Positions 29,101 to 37,281 of a DNA stretch of 64,000 bases are shown here, in pieces. Source of the DNA: an uncultured Pirellulaceae bacterium (lineage in GTDB: Bacteria; Planctomycetota; Planctomycetia; Pirellulales; Pirellulaceae); NCBI GenBank assembly GCA_937929805.1, contig CALFUT010000008.1, forward strand, positions 1 to 64,000, read 5' to 3'. Under the pieces are notes generated by a model, which ran no database searches, was not told the origin of the DNA, and saw only the letters and a list, made by a program, of their open reading frames with translations. Position 1 is the first letter of the stretch. Each line of letters starts with the position of its first letter. Position numbers and translations under genes: made by a program.

Positions 29101-30923
29101 TGACGGGCGATGTGGATTTCGGTGGTCAGGTCCAGCCTTTCATGTGGAGCACTGGCGGCCAAGTTGCTGTCTCAAGACTTGCTGTTGAAGGTCAGAAGTT
29201 GACGGATGTGGAAGCAAGTTGGAATGTTGATAATCGTGATTTCAGTGCTTCGAAGGCGGATTTAAAGATTCTGGGTGGGCAGGTCAAAATCGTCGAAACA
29301 ACGGTGAATCCCAATCGTATAAGCGTGTCGATTGACGAAGTCAGCGCGAACGAATTGTCAGCGTTAGCAGGGCCTACCTTTCCCGTTTTGGAGGGGCGAT
29401 TGTCGGGAGATGCATCGATCAATGAATGGGATGTGATTGACAAAAGTTGGGCCCAGCTGCGGCTCAGAGGCGCGTCGGCTCGTATCGTTGGCGTTCGATT
29501 GTCCGATTTGGGCGCTGAAGCGGAGTACCGTCAGCAAGAGTTGAAATACAAAGTTTCCGGTCGAGCATTGGATGGGACGATTACGGGCGACGGCTCGACG
29601 AACATTGGCGTTGAAGGACTTGAAGATGGAGAGATTTCATTTCCGCTGGACGTGAACGTAAACGGTGCGGAGCTTCAGCGGTTGGCAGTCGAATCGAATC
29701 GTTACCAGAGCCTAAAACAGTTGCGGGGCGAGTTTTCTGCGAAGCTGCAATTGGCTTATCAAGCTCAAAAAGGTTTTGATGGCGTCGGCAAACTGAGGCT
29801 AGCATCGGTTGCTTGGGGCAACGAGTTACTGACGCGCGTGGCGAGTACTGACGTGCGAGTCAAGTCTGAAGTGGCCGAACTGAGCAACTTGCAGGCTGAT
29901 TTGCGGCGAGGCAAGATCTCGGGGCGAGCAATGATTCCTTTGGCAGGCTCCGCAGCGGGGAATTATCAGGTTGATATCAAGCAATTCGACCTAGCGCGGT
30001 TGCTGGATGTGGCGATGCAGGATCCGATTTCAGTGACGGGGTTGCTTGACGCTCGCTTGACGGGCCAGTTGGGTAAAACGATCACCGGTCGCGGCACTTT
30101 GGGTTTTGATCGAGCAAAATTTTATGGCGTGGCGGCTGATTCATTAAAACTGCCGGTGCAATTTCGTTTTGATCCGGCTCGGTTGACGGGACGAGTCGAA
30201 ATGCGTCAGTCGACCATCCGCGCATTGCATGGTCGAATCACGGGCGAGGCAGCGATCGATTTTGGACGTAGCTTGAACGTCGATGTTGATCTAGGTTTGT
30301 CTCGGATCGACACAGCAGACTTGCTGGTCGCCGTTGATCCGCTGAGAGGCCAAGGCCAAGGGAAATTAAGTGGCCAGTTGGTCGTGCGAGGGCGGTCGGT
30401 GACTCGGTCGCGCGATTTGAAGGGTCGCTTTACAGGCAGCCTTGACCGGGCCCAAGCGTTCCGCGTGCCGCTTCTAAGCGACTTTGCCAACGTGGCTGGA
30501 GGCGGTCAACTGAGCAACGGTTCTTTCGACAGCGAACGCATCGACATTCGATTGGCCAACGATCGAATTTCCGTGATTAACATGCAGCTTGAAAGCTCGC
30601 TGGCAAATGTGTCGATCGGCGGTGACGCTTATTTGGATGGCCGGCTGGACTTGGCGGTCGCCGCAAGAATCGACAACTTCGGGCAACCATCGGGCTTGGA
30701 CCAGTTGGCGGGAATCCCAAGTCCCTTGGTCGCATTGAGGTTGATTCCTGCTGCCCAAGCGGTAGACGCTCTGTCTGGTCGCAACGTTTTCGCGAAGGTG
30801 GGAGGCACTATTTCTCGCCCGATTGTGCGGCTGGATGCAGGCCAGCAGCTACGCGCCGAAGCCGCGCGGTATTTTTTGCGCGGCCGTCAAATTTTACCAA
30901 ACGTCTCTGGCCAGAACGATTGA
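26163..30923 (+). CDS. Giant AsmA/TamB-like envelope protein
   Basis: 1586 residues starting at GTG. A basic N-terminus is followed by one signal-anchor helix at about 28-47, after which the rest is extended, beta-rich repeats with many short 'DG.L..' and 'V.G...' elements, the pattern of AsmA-like and TamB-like proteins. The C-terminal 250 residues (RVEMRQSTIRALHGRITGEAAIDFG, then GGQLSNGSFDSERIDIRLAND) fit the AsmA_2/DUF3971 type end. Such proteins span the periplasm and are implicated in phospholipid transport to, or assembly of, the outer membrane. It precedes a Wza-like lipoprotein by 59 bases, consistent with an envelope role. Confidence 0.82.
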   Translation: MSKNLPSRTQQNEPPSSKQPQRGRWRRKIFAIIGLLLLVAVVGWLLAGREAGRRVQEQLADLHLGQVRIGQTALTMSGVSAGNIRFTRDGEDEPWLVVGKLQIEEPLGELATGSEDYDRITLSDVQVLLDADELIALASSNESAGFDLSVLELPSDMIAVRDASIRVTQPGREDLMIRTINADILADENGAIQVSSEIDGWLNAGWTLSAEIRKNLNEIDLIGSAGGVQLPSDWQKLPGVPSNLDQYLDVSGVVDVEGTLEVRDQQSIKYLVNLTPQNTALRLPAFDLDLKVDGGTALVADGNVEVVRMIATADGTEKIYLDGSANVDSFPMEVDFDADFEKLSVATVRKLVPDIPNEVDGRATGSASGKVSVTEAFEISLELDAKADNAEATYGKLQAGRSTTEVQLQQMKLGSDLELIDLRGTVAVHAAPEKQSADDVFETFLLTDLQRQLNVHALFDGELNLEIPLATAGKLETWRLAVEAEADSGSIDDQPLEQIQASVRMKDGNFLFDRLTAQVPGVASEADGQLQQVGRLSMNLDWPMTANSGHANHGQLTVSARQLPVKWALAVGQSQLQTASQLSATNDRKQKTGRSKCATIKRKSDQPWIAPALVDGWLNADAQIKIDAAQPDNAKLWQLQGTLSDSMVATEIERLDQLRAQVQLSDGQLKIEGLDGQLQTGSSVQGEAKLDVMTGELSAAALRSKALPFAWVLDMARLVSPEARQHLESIGIRPTGTDRNVDGRLAIEVGLRENDAATDGWQLDFQMESKRLMAARQVLDSLQLSGSINDQRINLEKFSAKPGIPDTDGLVRAAGELAANGIWSFSGQPGSGLVKWNRTPVSWVAGWLGSGNLPLAGTTSGLLDVTAAARDRDFPAEIEGLVSFERVGLDNRFRTNTKLQIETDGDANQLLIRSDGPAKASNGFDFHGRVSLQAPYEYSGSMKFESLSLKSANDSDNPAERMLLNLNPDKVSPLQIDGLMTGDVDFGGQVQPFMWSTGGQVAVSRLAVEGQKLTDVEASWNVDNRDFSASKADLKILGGQVKIVETTVNPNRISVSIDEVSANELSALAGPTFPVLEGRLSGDASINEWDVIDKSWAQLRLRGASARIVGVRLSDLGAEAEYRQQELKYKVSGRALDGTITGDGSTNIGVEGLEDGEISFPLDVNVNGAELQRLAVESNRYQSLKQLRGEFSAKLQLAYQAQKGFDGVGKLRLASVAWGNELLTRVASTDVRVKSEVAELSNLQADLRRGKISGRAMIPLAGSAAGNYQVDIKQFDLARLLDVAMQDPISVTGLLDARLTGQLGKTITGRGTLGFDRAKFYGVAADSLKLPVQFRFDPARLTGRVEMRQSTIRALHGRITGEAAIDFGRSLNVDVDLGLSRIDTADLLVAVDPLRGQGQGKLSGQLVVRGRSVTRSRDLKGRFTGSLDRAQAFRVPLLSDFANVAGGGQLSNGSFDSERIDIRLANDRISVINMQLESSLANVSIGGDAYLDGRLDLAVAARIDNFGQPSGLDQLAGIPSPLVALRLIPAAQAVDALSGRNVFAKVGGTISRPIVRLDAGQQLRAEAARYFLRGRQILPNVSGQND

Positions 30924-30982
30924 TTGATTCAGGAGCACTGGGATAACCGAACTAACCAGAAGATTGCGGGAAGAACTAAATC

Positions 30983-32176
30983 ATGCTCCCGCGCAGGGTT
31001 CTTAAATTCGGTTTTCGTATGCCTGAGAAAATGTGGACTGATATCAAGCGGTGCTTCGCGGTTTGCTGCTGCGGTCTGGCTCTGATGCTTGCCGGTTGCA
31101 ACACGCTTGCATCGCTGGGGCTGCCCGTGGGCACATCCAGCAACAAGTTGCTTGAATCTGCAAAGGCGATCAGCAATGCACAGAGTCGTTCGATTGCTCT
31201 TCCGACCGAGCTGGCCGAACAGCCGACGCACGAGCTTACAATTTCGGTAGGCGACACGCTGTTGGTCGAACCTGTCAGCTTCGATTCGACAATTCGTCTT
31301 GCGGGCGACCAGATTGTGAAACCAAATGGGACGATCTCGCTGGGCGAATTTGGCGAGTACCCTGTCGTTGGAAAATCGGTTGAGCAGTTGAAACCGGAGA
31401 TTCAAGCACTCATTGCTGCTCAGCTTCGCGAGCGTTTGCAGGCGGAGCGTGCGAATAAAATTGCGGCAACTAAACGGCTTGAGGCGATCCGATCAACTCG
31501 CGATGATGAGGACGGTGACGCTGACGATCGTTTGAAAGATGACGAACTGGAGAGTCAACGTGTTGCCAAGCAAGAAGCAGAATTCGAATTTGAACAGGCC
31601 GTTGAAAAAACGATTGCACAGAATCGAATTAGCGTCCGTGTGGTCAACATGGCCAGCCAGCGGTTCTATGTTTTGGGCGAAGTGAACTCGCCCGGTTTTT
31701 ATAGTTACACGGGCACGGAAGATGTGCTGTTTGCGATTACCGAAGCTGGAGGGCTGACCTCCAAAGCCGACTCGCACCAGATTGTTTTGGTCAGACCGAC
31801 TGCCTGTGGTAGTTGCAAGATCGTACTACGGACTTGCTACCAACAGATCGTTCAGTTGGGTGATACGTCCACGAATTATCAAATTCTGCCGGGCGACCGA
31901 GTGTTCGTGCCAGCGTTGACTTTTTGTGATGATTTAAAACGTTCTTTGGGCGGAGCGAAGCATGATCGCTGTCCTCGATGTGCGGATTGCCCAGAGAGTT
32001 GTTGTCTGCCGGAAGGCTGTCCCGTCTCGTCCGAGTTATCGCCTAGCGTTGCGGTTGGCTCGCATCCGCATGAGGAAGTGATTTCTATCGCCGAACCAGC
32101 AGCAGATAATGTATCGGTGATTCAGGCGATCCCATCGGAGGTCGTGGCTCCACCTCAGCCAACACTCGAGCCTTGA
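30983..32176 (+). CDS. Wza-like polysaccharide export lipoprotein with Cys-rich tail
   Basis: 397 residues. A lipobox LAGC with the lipidated Cys at 39 follows a hydrophobic stretch; an ATG at 31019 would give a more usual signal length. The Poly_export domain begins at ELTISVGDTLLVEP and ends at RISVRVVNMASQRFYVLGEVNSPGFY. It is split by a highly charged, probably coiled-coil insertion (about 140-205). An SLBB domain follows (about 225-320). Then comes an unusual Cys-rich segment: CGSCKIVLRTC, and later CPRCADCPESCCLPEGCP. The family forms the outer-membrane channel for capsule or exopolysaccharide. No Wzc partner is in the window; the glycan genes at 52-64 kb are the plausible users. Confidence 0.85.
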   Translation: MLPRRVLKFGFRMPEKMWTDIKRCFAVCCCGLALMLAGCNTLASLGLPVGTSSNKLLESAKAISNAQSRSIALPTELAEQPTHELTISVGDTLLVEPVSFDSTIRLAGDQIVKPNGTISLGEFGEYPVVGKSVEQLKPEIQALIAAQLRERLQAERANKIAATKRLEAIRSTRDDEDGDADDRLKDDELESQRVAKQEAEFEFEQAVEKTIAQNRISVRVVNMASQRFYVLGEVNSPGFYSYTGTEDVLFAITEAGGLTSKADSHQIVLVRPTACGSCKIVLRTCYQQIVQLGDTSTNYQILPGDRVFVPALTFCDDLKRSLGGAKHDRCPRCADCPESCCLPEGCPVSSELSPSVAVGSHPHEEVISIAEPAADNVSVIQAIPSEVVAPPQPTLEP

Positions 32177-32773
32177 CGATACAACGATAGAAGTTGATCG
32201 GTGTGTCTGGGCGTTTGCATCGACGAGTAGATGCCATGGACTCGATCGATTCGCAATGCATCTACTGATTCGCATTACGCGTTGGCTTATGTTTGGGATC
32301 GCAGCCGTAGCGGATGTTGATCAGGCTCTCGGGGGCATTTGGTCAGCGAAATCGGCGGCTTGTTAGCACAGGTTTTCCCGCCAATTGAATGGTGAGCAGA
32401 ATCGGTTGAATTTGATTTTCATCTTTGTTTTTGCTCATTTTGGGCGTTTGAGAGTACTTAGGTGGTCAGTCGTTGGCCGAATTGGTCGAAATATCGGCTA
32501 TCTGGTCCGGGTTCCCGAAGTTGAACGCGATTTGCGTTGTTCGTTTAGGTGCTCGTAATTATATTGTTGGGCTGCTTTCAATCGACTTTTTGGCCGACTT
32601 TGATCGGTCCTCAGGCAGAAGGCAAGTTTGAGCCTACCGTTTAGGATTTTGATGACTCAATGAATTTCCTTGGTTGGTCGGTGGGTTTAATTCTGCTACT
32701 TGCCTAGGCAGCCTTCCAGCTGGCGGTTTGTCTCGATTTTTCAAAACACACCAATCGGAATTGCACCGAAACC
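32177..32773. other. Intergenic region upstream of cysD
   Basis: About 600 bases without a convincing gene. It contains a 9-bp inverted repeat (AGTAGATGC at 32226-32234, GCATCTACT at 32258-32266), which could end the Wza-like transcript, and the second copy of the 93-bp palindrome. The cysD promoter should be here. I looked for a riboswitch-like layout before cysD and found none that I could support. Confidence 0.55.
32613..32705 (+). repeat. 93-bp imperfect palindromic repeat, copy 2
   Basis: Same length, orientation and ends as copy 1: begins AGGCAGAAGGCAAGTTT, CCTACCG, and ends GGTGGGTTTAATTCTGC, then TACTTGCCT. The middle 35 or so bases differ from copy 1. It lies 68 bases before the cysD ATG, so it would be in the leader if the promoter is upstream. 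Confidence 0.85.
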
Positions 32774-33700
32774 ATGTCAACTACTTCTTCAATGCCTTCG
32801 TATTCGCTGACTCACCTGAAGCAGCTGGAAGCCGAGAGTATTCACATCATCCGCGAGGTTGCGGCCGAGTTCGACAACCCGGTGATGTTGTACTCGATCG
32901 GGAAAGATTCTTCCGTGATGCTGCACTTGGCGCTGAAGGCTTTCTATCCAGCCAAGCCGCCGTTTCCGTTCATGCACGTTGATACGACTTGGAAGTTCCA
33001 AGAAATGTACAAGTTCCGTGACGAGTACGTGAAGGGTGAACTGGGTTTGGATGTGATCAGTCACGTCAACGAAGAAGGACGAGCTCTTGGTCTCGATCCG
33101 CTGACCAATAGTGGCAAGCACACTCACGTGATGAAAACCGAAGGACTGAAGCAGGCGTTGGACAAGCATCAGTTCGATGCAGCGTTTGGTGGCGGTCGTC
33201 GCGATGAAGAAAAGTCTCGCGCCAAAGAACGTGTCTACAGTTTCCGTGATGAGAACCATCGCTGGGACCCGAAGAACCAACGCCCCGAGCTTTGGAACCT
33301 TTACAACAGTAAGGTGAACAAGGGCGAAAGCATCCGAGTGTTCCCGATTTCCAACTGGACCGAGCTGGACGTTTGGCAATACATCCACATGGAAGAAATT
33401 CCAATCGTGCCACTTTACCGTGCGGCCGTACGGCCAGTGGTCGAACGTAACGGCACATTGATCATGCTAGACGACGATCGCATTCAACTTGAGCCGGGCG
33501 AAAAACCAATGGAGAAGATGGTTCGGTTCCGCACGCTGGGTTGTTACCCGCTGACGGGTGCCGTTGAGTCTCCTGCGACAACGCTGCCCGAGATCATTCA
33601 GGAAATGTTGCTGGCGACGACGTCCGAGCGTCAGGGACGTGTTATCGATAACGACGAAGAAGGATCGATGCAGAAGAAGAAAGAAGAAGGGTACTTTTAA
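32774..33700 (+). CDS. cysD: Sulfate adenylyltransferase subunit 2
   Basis: Small, catalytic subunit of ATP sulfurylase, which forms adenosine 5'-phosphosulfate from ATP and sulfate in the cytoplasm. 308 residues. The PP-loop is [18 protein letters not shown] near residue 41. Other CysD signatures are [31 protein letters not shown], and the C-terminal [27 protein letters not shown], all intact. The protein has normal family length. It is followed after 110 bases by cysNC, the GTPase partner, in the same direction. The product feeds either assimilation or PAPS for sulfated polysaccharides; planctomycetes live in sulfated-glycan-rich sea water. Confidence 0.97.
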   Translation: MSTTSSMPSYSLTHLKQLEAESIHIIREVAAEFDNPVMLYSIGKDSSVMLHLALKAFYPAKPPFPFMHVDTTWKFQEMYKFRDEYVKGELGLDVISHVNEEGRALGLDPLTNSGKHTHVMKTEGLKQALDKHQFDAAFGGGRRDEEKSRAKERVYSFRDENHRWDPKNQRPELWNLYNSKVNKGESIRVFPISNWTELDVWQYIHMEEIPIVPLYRAAVRPVVERNGTLIMLDDDRIQLEPGEKPMEKMVRFRTLGCYPLTGAVESPATTLPEIIQEMLLATTSERQGRVIDNDEEGSMQKKKEEGYF

Positions 33701-33701
33701 T

Positions 33702-33802
33702 GCGGAATTGCGAGTGCGGATTGCGGAATATAGATTCCGAATTCGCCTGCCATTGACCGCTTAAGACTGAACGTTCCGCATTCCCCAATCCACATTCCGC
33801 AC
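33702..33802. repeat. Inverted repeat filling the cysD-cysNC spacer
   Basis: GCGGAAT, GCGGATT and GCGGAA on the left (33702-33728) are mirrored by TTCCGCATTCCCCAATCCAC, ATTCCGC on the right (33774-33802), giving an imperfect stem of roughly 28 bp that takes up nearly all the spacer between the two genes. A related word (GCGGAAATGGGAATACGGAA) occurs at about 20465, so this may be a dispersed repeat. Confidence 0.6.
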
Positions 33803-33810
33803 TTAGACAC

Positions 33811-35736
33811 ATGTCTCATCAATCCGACTTAATCGAATCCGATATCAACGAGTACCTCAAGCAGCATGAGCGCAAGGAGCTGTTGCGTTTCTTGACCTGC
33901 GGTAGCGTCGACGATGGCAAAAGTACGCTGATCGGTCGGTTGCTGTACGATTCAAAAATGATCTACGAAGATCAATTGGCCAAGATAGAGAAGGACTCGG
34001 CCGTTCACGGAACCACCGGCGGCGGATTCGATCCAGCGTTGCTGACCGACGGTCTGAAAGAAGAGCGCGAGCAAGGCATCACGATCGACGTGGCGTATCG
34101 TTACTTCTCGACCGCCAAACGAAAATTCATCATTGCCGACACGCCCGGTCACGTGCAGTACACTCGCAACATGGCAACTGGAGCGTCAACGGCCGACCTA
34201 GCAATCATTCTGGTGGATGCTCGACCGGATCACGGCGTCATCGAGCAAACGAAACGACACAGCTTCATTGCGTCGCTGTTGGGCATCAAGCACGTTTTGG
34301 TCGCGGTGAACAAGATGGACTTGGTCGACTTCAGCCAAGAACGTTTTGAGGAAATCAAGCGTGACTACCGAGCGTTTGCTTCACGGTTGGACATTCCTGA
34401 TTTGCACTTCATTCCGATCTCCGCCTTGCACGGCGACAACGTCGTGGACCGCAGCGAGAAGTCACCATGGTACGATGGCCACACGCTGATGAACTTCTTA
34501 GAAACGGTTTACATCGGCTCCGACCGCAACATGCGAGATTTCCGTTTGCCGGTTCAAACTGTGTTGCGACCGAACCTCGATTTCCGCGGCTTCGCTGGAA
34601 CTATTGCCTCGGGCATCGTGCGAGTGGGCGATGAGATCATGACCCTGCCTTCGCGAAAGAAAAGCAAGGTCAAGGAAATCGTGACCTACGATGGCAACAT
34701 CGAAGAAGCCTACGCGCCGATGTCGATTACGCTGACGTTGGAAGATGAAATCGACAGTAGTCGTGGTGACATGATCGTCAAACCGGGCAACGTTCCAAAG
34801 CTGGAGCAAAAGTTCGATGCGATGATCGTTTGGATGGCTGAAGACGCCATGAAACCCGGTAAACAATATCTGTTCAAGCAGACGACTCGTACCGTTGCTG
34901 GCTCGATTTCGACGTTGCGGTACGAAGTTGATGTCAACACGATGCACAGCAAGCCGACACCGACGCTGGAGCTGAATCAAATTGGCCGCGTCGCCGTTTC
35001 GCTCAGTCAGCCGCTGGCGATCGACGGATATCGGCGCAATCGATCGACCGGAGCATTCATTATCATCGACCGGATCACCAACGTCACCGTCGGTGCCGGA
35101 ATGATTTTGGATCGCAAAACGAGCGAAGCCAGCGGCGATCACTGGGACGACGAACCATCCAGTAGCTCGTTGACTCGCGAGATCAGCAATGTCACCGCCG
35201 AGGAACGTGAAGCTCGGTACGGTCAAAAGCCTGTGACCATTCTGTTCACCGGAAATCCGGGAGCGGGCAAGTCGACAACGGCTTACGGGGTCGAGCGAAA
35301 GCTGTTCGATCTGGGTCGAAGTGCGACTGTGCTCGATGGTCAGAATATGCGAATGGGATTGAGCCGCGACCTGCAGTTCAGCCGTGACGATCGCAGCGAA
35401 AACGTTCGTCGTGCCGCTGAAGTTGCTCGACTGATGAATCGATCTGGATTGATTTGCCTGATGTCGTTGATCGCTCCCGACGAAGAAGTCCGTCAACGTG
35501 CCGCGAAAGTGGTCGGTGAAGAGCAGTTCATTGTGGTGCACTTGGACGCTTCCGATGAGGTGTGTGCGTCTCGGAACGAGTCGGCCAAGAAACTGACGAA
35601 AGAAGATGCTCAGGAATCGGCCGTCACGTATCAGGTTCCGGCAAACGCGGATCTGGTGCTCGATACGGAAAAGATGCCCGCTCACGAGTGCATCGACAAA
35701 GTGATCGAGCTGCTCGAGTCACGCGACTTGGTTTAG
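33811..35736 (+). CDS. cysNC: Bifunctional sulfate adenylyltransferase subunit 1 / APS kinase
   Basis: 641 residues. Residues 1-440 are CysN, an EF-Tu-like GTPase: P-loop GSVDDGKST at 31-39, DTPGH, NKMD, and beta-barrel domains. Residues 470-641 are an APS kinase domain that makes PAPS, with P-loop GNPGAGKST near 481-489. That domain is unusual: the conserved DGDN...RHGL region reads DGQNMRMGL, so an acidic and a His residue are lost, and the later loop before the end is shortened ([16 protein letters not shown]). CysN looks fully active; kinase activity is uncertain. It lies downstream of cysD and ends at two tandem terminators. Confidence 0.95.
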   Translation: MSHQSDLIESDINEYLKQHERKELLRFLTCGSVDDGKSTLIGRLLYDSKMIYEDQLAKIEKDSAVHGTTGGGFDPALLTDGLKEEREQGITIDVAYRYFSTAKRKFIIADTPGHVQYTRNMATGASTADLAIILVDARPDHGVIEQTKRHSFIASLLGIKHVLVAVNKMDLVDFSQERFEEIKRDYRAFASRLDIPDLHFIPISALHGDNVVDRSEKSPWYDGHTLMNFLETVYIGSDRNMRDFRLPVQTVLRPNLDFRGFAGTIASGIVRVGDEIMTLPSRKKSKVKEIVTYDGNIEEAYAPMSITLTLEDEIDSSRGDMIVKPGNVPKLEQKFDAMIVWMAEDAMKPGKQYLFKQTTRTVAGSISTLRYEVDVNTMHSKPTPTLELNQIGRVAVSLSQPLAIDGYRRNRSTGAFIIIDRITNVTVGAGMILDRKTSEASGDHWDDEPSSSSLTREISNVTAEEREARYGQKPVTILFTGNPGAGKSTTAYGVERKLFDLGRSATVLDGQNMRMGLSRDLQFSRDDRSENVRRAAEVARLMNRSGLICLMSLIAPDEEVRQRAAKVVGEEQFIVVHLDASDEVCASRNESAKKLTKEDAQESAVTYQVPANADLVLDTEKMPAHECIDKVIELLESRDLV

Positions 35737-35737
35737 T

Positions 35738-35760
35738 CGCCAGCGATGGCGGGGTTTTTT
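35738..35760 (+). terminator. Intrinsic terminator after cysNC
   Basis: CGCCA at 35738-35742, a GCGA tetraloop and TGGCG at 35747-35751 form a perfect 5-bp stem, followed by GGG and six T. It starts 1 base after the cysNC stop codon. Confidence 0.8.
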
Positions 35761-35782
35761 AACCTCGAATGAACACCCGAAG

Positions 35783-35814
35783 ACACGAATTCAGAAAACG
35801 GATTCGTGTTTTTT
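35783..35814 (+). terminator. Second intrinsic terminator in tandem
   Basis: ACACGAAT (35783-35790) pairs with ATTCGTGT (35802-35809) over 8 bp, with an 11-base loop, followed by TTTTT. It lies 22 bases after the first terminator, so the operon end is doubly insulated. Confidence 0.75.
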
Positions 35815-35885
35815 CGTGCGCATTGGTAGATTTTCGATCTTGCTGCTTCCGGCCGAGTCTGTTCTTTGTATCCTGCTGGCGCTTA

Positions 35886-35978
35886 AGGCAAGTGGCGGAA
35901 TTACAACCACCGATAAATGAGCCAATTCCGTCACGGTTTTAGTCTCCTTAGCGGTAGGTTTAAATTTGCCTTCCGCCC
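35886..35978 (-). repeat. 93-bp imperfect palindromic repeat, copy 3 (inverted)
   Basis: Read on the minus strand it starts GGGCGGAAGGCAAATTT, CCTACCGCTAA and ends TATCGGTGG, TTCCGCCACTTGCCT, matching both ends of copies 1 and 2 at the same 93-bp length. Its two arms (AGGCAAGTGGCGGAATT and GGGCGGAAGGCAAATTT) are compensated to each other, for example A-to-G changes on both sides, as expected if hairpin structure is under selection. Confidence 0.85.
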
Positions 35979-36098
35979 AATCTTCGCTCGATGGCATGCA
36001 TTCGCTGGAGGTGACAACCTTCGGTAGATTGCGGTACGATACAGTTCTCGCCCCTGCGATTCTTTGAAAAGTTGTGCTACCAGCCAAAGGCACGAAGC

Positions 36099-37196
36099 GT
36101 GTTGAACTCAGACCATCCGCCGTTTATCCCCAGCCGCCGATTTCCCAATGGTCATTTTCAGACCATCGGTGCGTTTCTGGTTCCGGGTCGAATGCCAGAG
36201 TACAAAGCGATCAAGCGTACGGTGCATCTGCCAGACGGCGATCGATTGGTGATCCACGATGACCAACCCCAGCGTTGGATTACGGGCGATCGAATCGTGA
36301 TCATGCTGCATGGTTTATGCGGTTGTCATGGTTCTCCCTACATTCAACGCACAACGCAGAAATTGCGTCGCTTGGGCGTTCGAGTTATTCGTGTGGACAT
36401 GCGAGGCTTTGGTGACAGTGAATTGATCTCACGTTCTCATCTTCACGGTGGCTGCAGCCCAGACTTGCAAAGCGTCGTCGCGTTTGTGCAGAAGTTAAGT
36501 CCGTTGTCAAAAATTAGCCTCGTTGGTTTTTCGCTGGGCGGAAACGTGGTGCTGAAGGCATTGGGCGAGTGGGGGAATCTGGTTGCGCCGGAAATCGATT
36601 CAGCAATTGCGGTGTCTCCTCCGGTTGATTTGATCCACTGCAGTTGGAATCTTCGCCAAGGTGGAAACCGAATCTACGAGAAGTACTTCATGCGTCGATT
36701 GAGGATGCGATTGGCTCGTCGTCGTCGCTTGGTCAAAGACCTAGAGGACAGCGGCGTTAGTCCGATTCCCGATCGGCTGGTTCATTTCGACGACCAGTTT
36801 GTCGCCCCTGTGTTTGGTTTCAGCGGAGCGAGAGACTATTACGAAAGTTGCAGTGCTGGACCGTTACTGCAAAATATTCATGTACCAACGATTATTTTGT
36901 CCGCGAAAGACGATCCCGTGGTTCCTTTCGAGATGTATGATCGATTTGCGATGTCACCGTTTGTCGAGTTAATCGCGACGAACCACGGAGGCCATCTCGG
37001 CTTCATTGGTTCGATGCCAAAACCAAAAGGGCGTCAAAATCGGTTCAGCAAGCAACCGGATGAGCAGGATCTGGATCCTTACTGGATGGATTGGCGGATC
37101 TGTCATTGGGTCACGGCGATTGACGAGGAATCTTTCAAGCACGCCGAGTATCGCGAAAAAATTCAAAAACGAATCCGTGAGCAACGGTACGCTTAG
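36099..37196 (+). CDS. YheT-like alpha/beta hydrolase
   Basis: About 365 residues. The early segment FIPSRRFPNGHFQTI is the family hallmark. The fold then shows MLHGLCGCHGSPYIQ (oxyanion region), RVDMRGFGDSE, the nucleophile elbow GFSLGGN (Ser), an acidic residue after AKDDPVVPF, and the catalytic His in NHGGHLGF. YheT-type proteins are cytoplasmic hydrolases of unsettled substrate. No ATG fits; GTG 36099, TTG 36102 or TTG 36072 could start it. About 121 bases separate it from the repeat upstream, and the next gene follows after 85 bases, so the two may be co-transcribed. Confidence 0.9.
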   Translation: MLNSDHPPFIPSRRFPNGHFQTIGAFLVPGRMPEYKAIKRTVHLPDGDRLVIHDDQPQRWITGDRIVIMLHGLCGCHGSPYIQRTTQKLRRLGVRVIRVDMRGFGDSELISRSHLHGGCSPDLQSVVAFVQKLSPLSKISLVGFSLGGNVVLKALGEWGNLVAPEIDSAIAVSPPVDLIHCSWNLRQGGNRIYEKYFMRRLRMRLARRRRLVKDLEDSGVSPIPDRLVHFDDQFVAPVFGFSGARDYYESCSAGPLLQNIHVPTIILSAKDDPVVPFEMYDRFAMSPFVELIATNHGGHLGFIGSMPKPKGRQNRFSKQPDEQDLDPYWMDWRICHWVTAIDEESFKHAEYREKIQKRIREQRYA

Positions 37197-37281
37197 AGTT
37201 TTTGACGCAGCGGCCTTGGTTCTGCTCGAATATCGGTTCGCGTTTTTGATATCATGGCGGCTTCTTTGTTCAGGAGTCAAC

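Noticed and set aside
32177-32612. Possible riboswitch or leader RNA before cysD
   Set aside because: No conserved core of a SAM, cobalamin or similar riboswitch could be recognised by eye; only a 9-bp inverted repeat is visible.
34498-35685. 395-codon open frame on the minus strand inside cysNC
   Set aside because: It is fully antisense to a strongly conserved enzyme, has no family likeness, and is explained by codon bias of the real gene.
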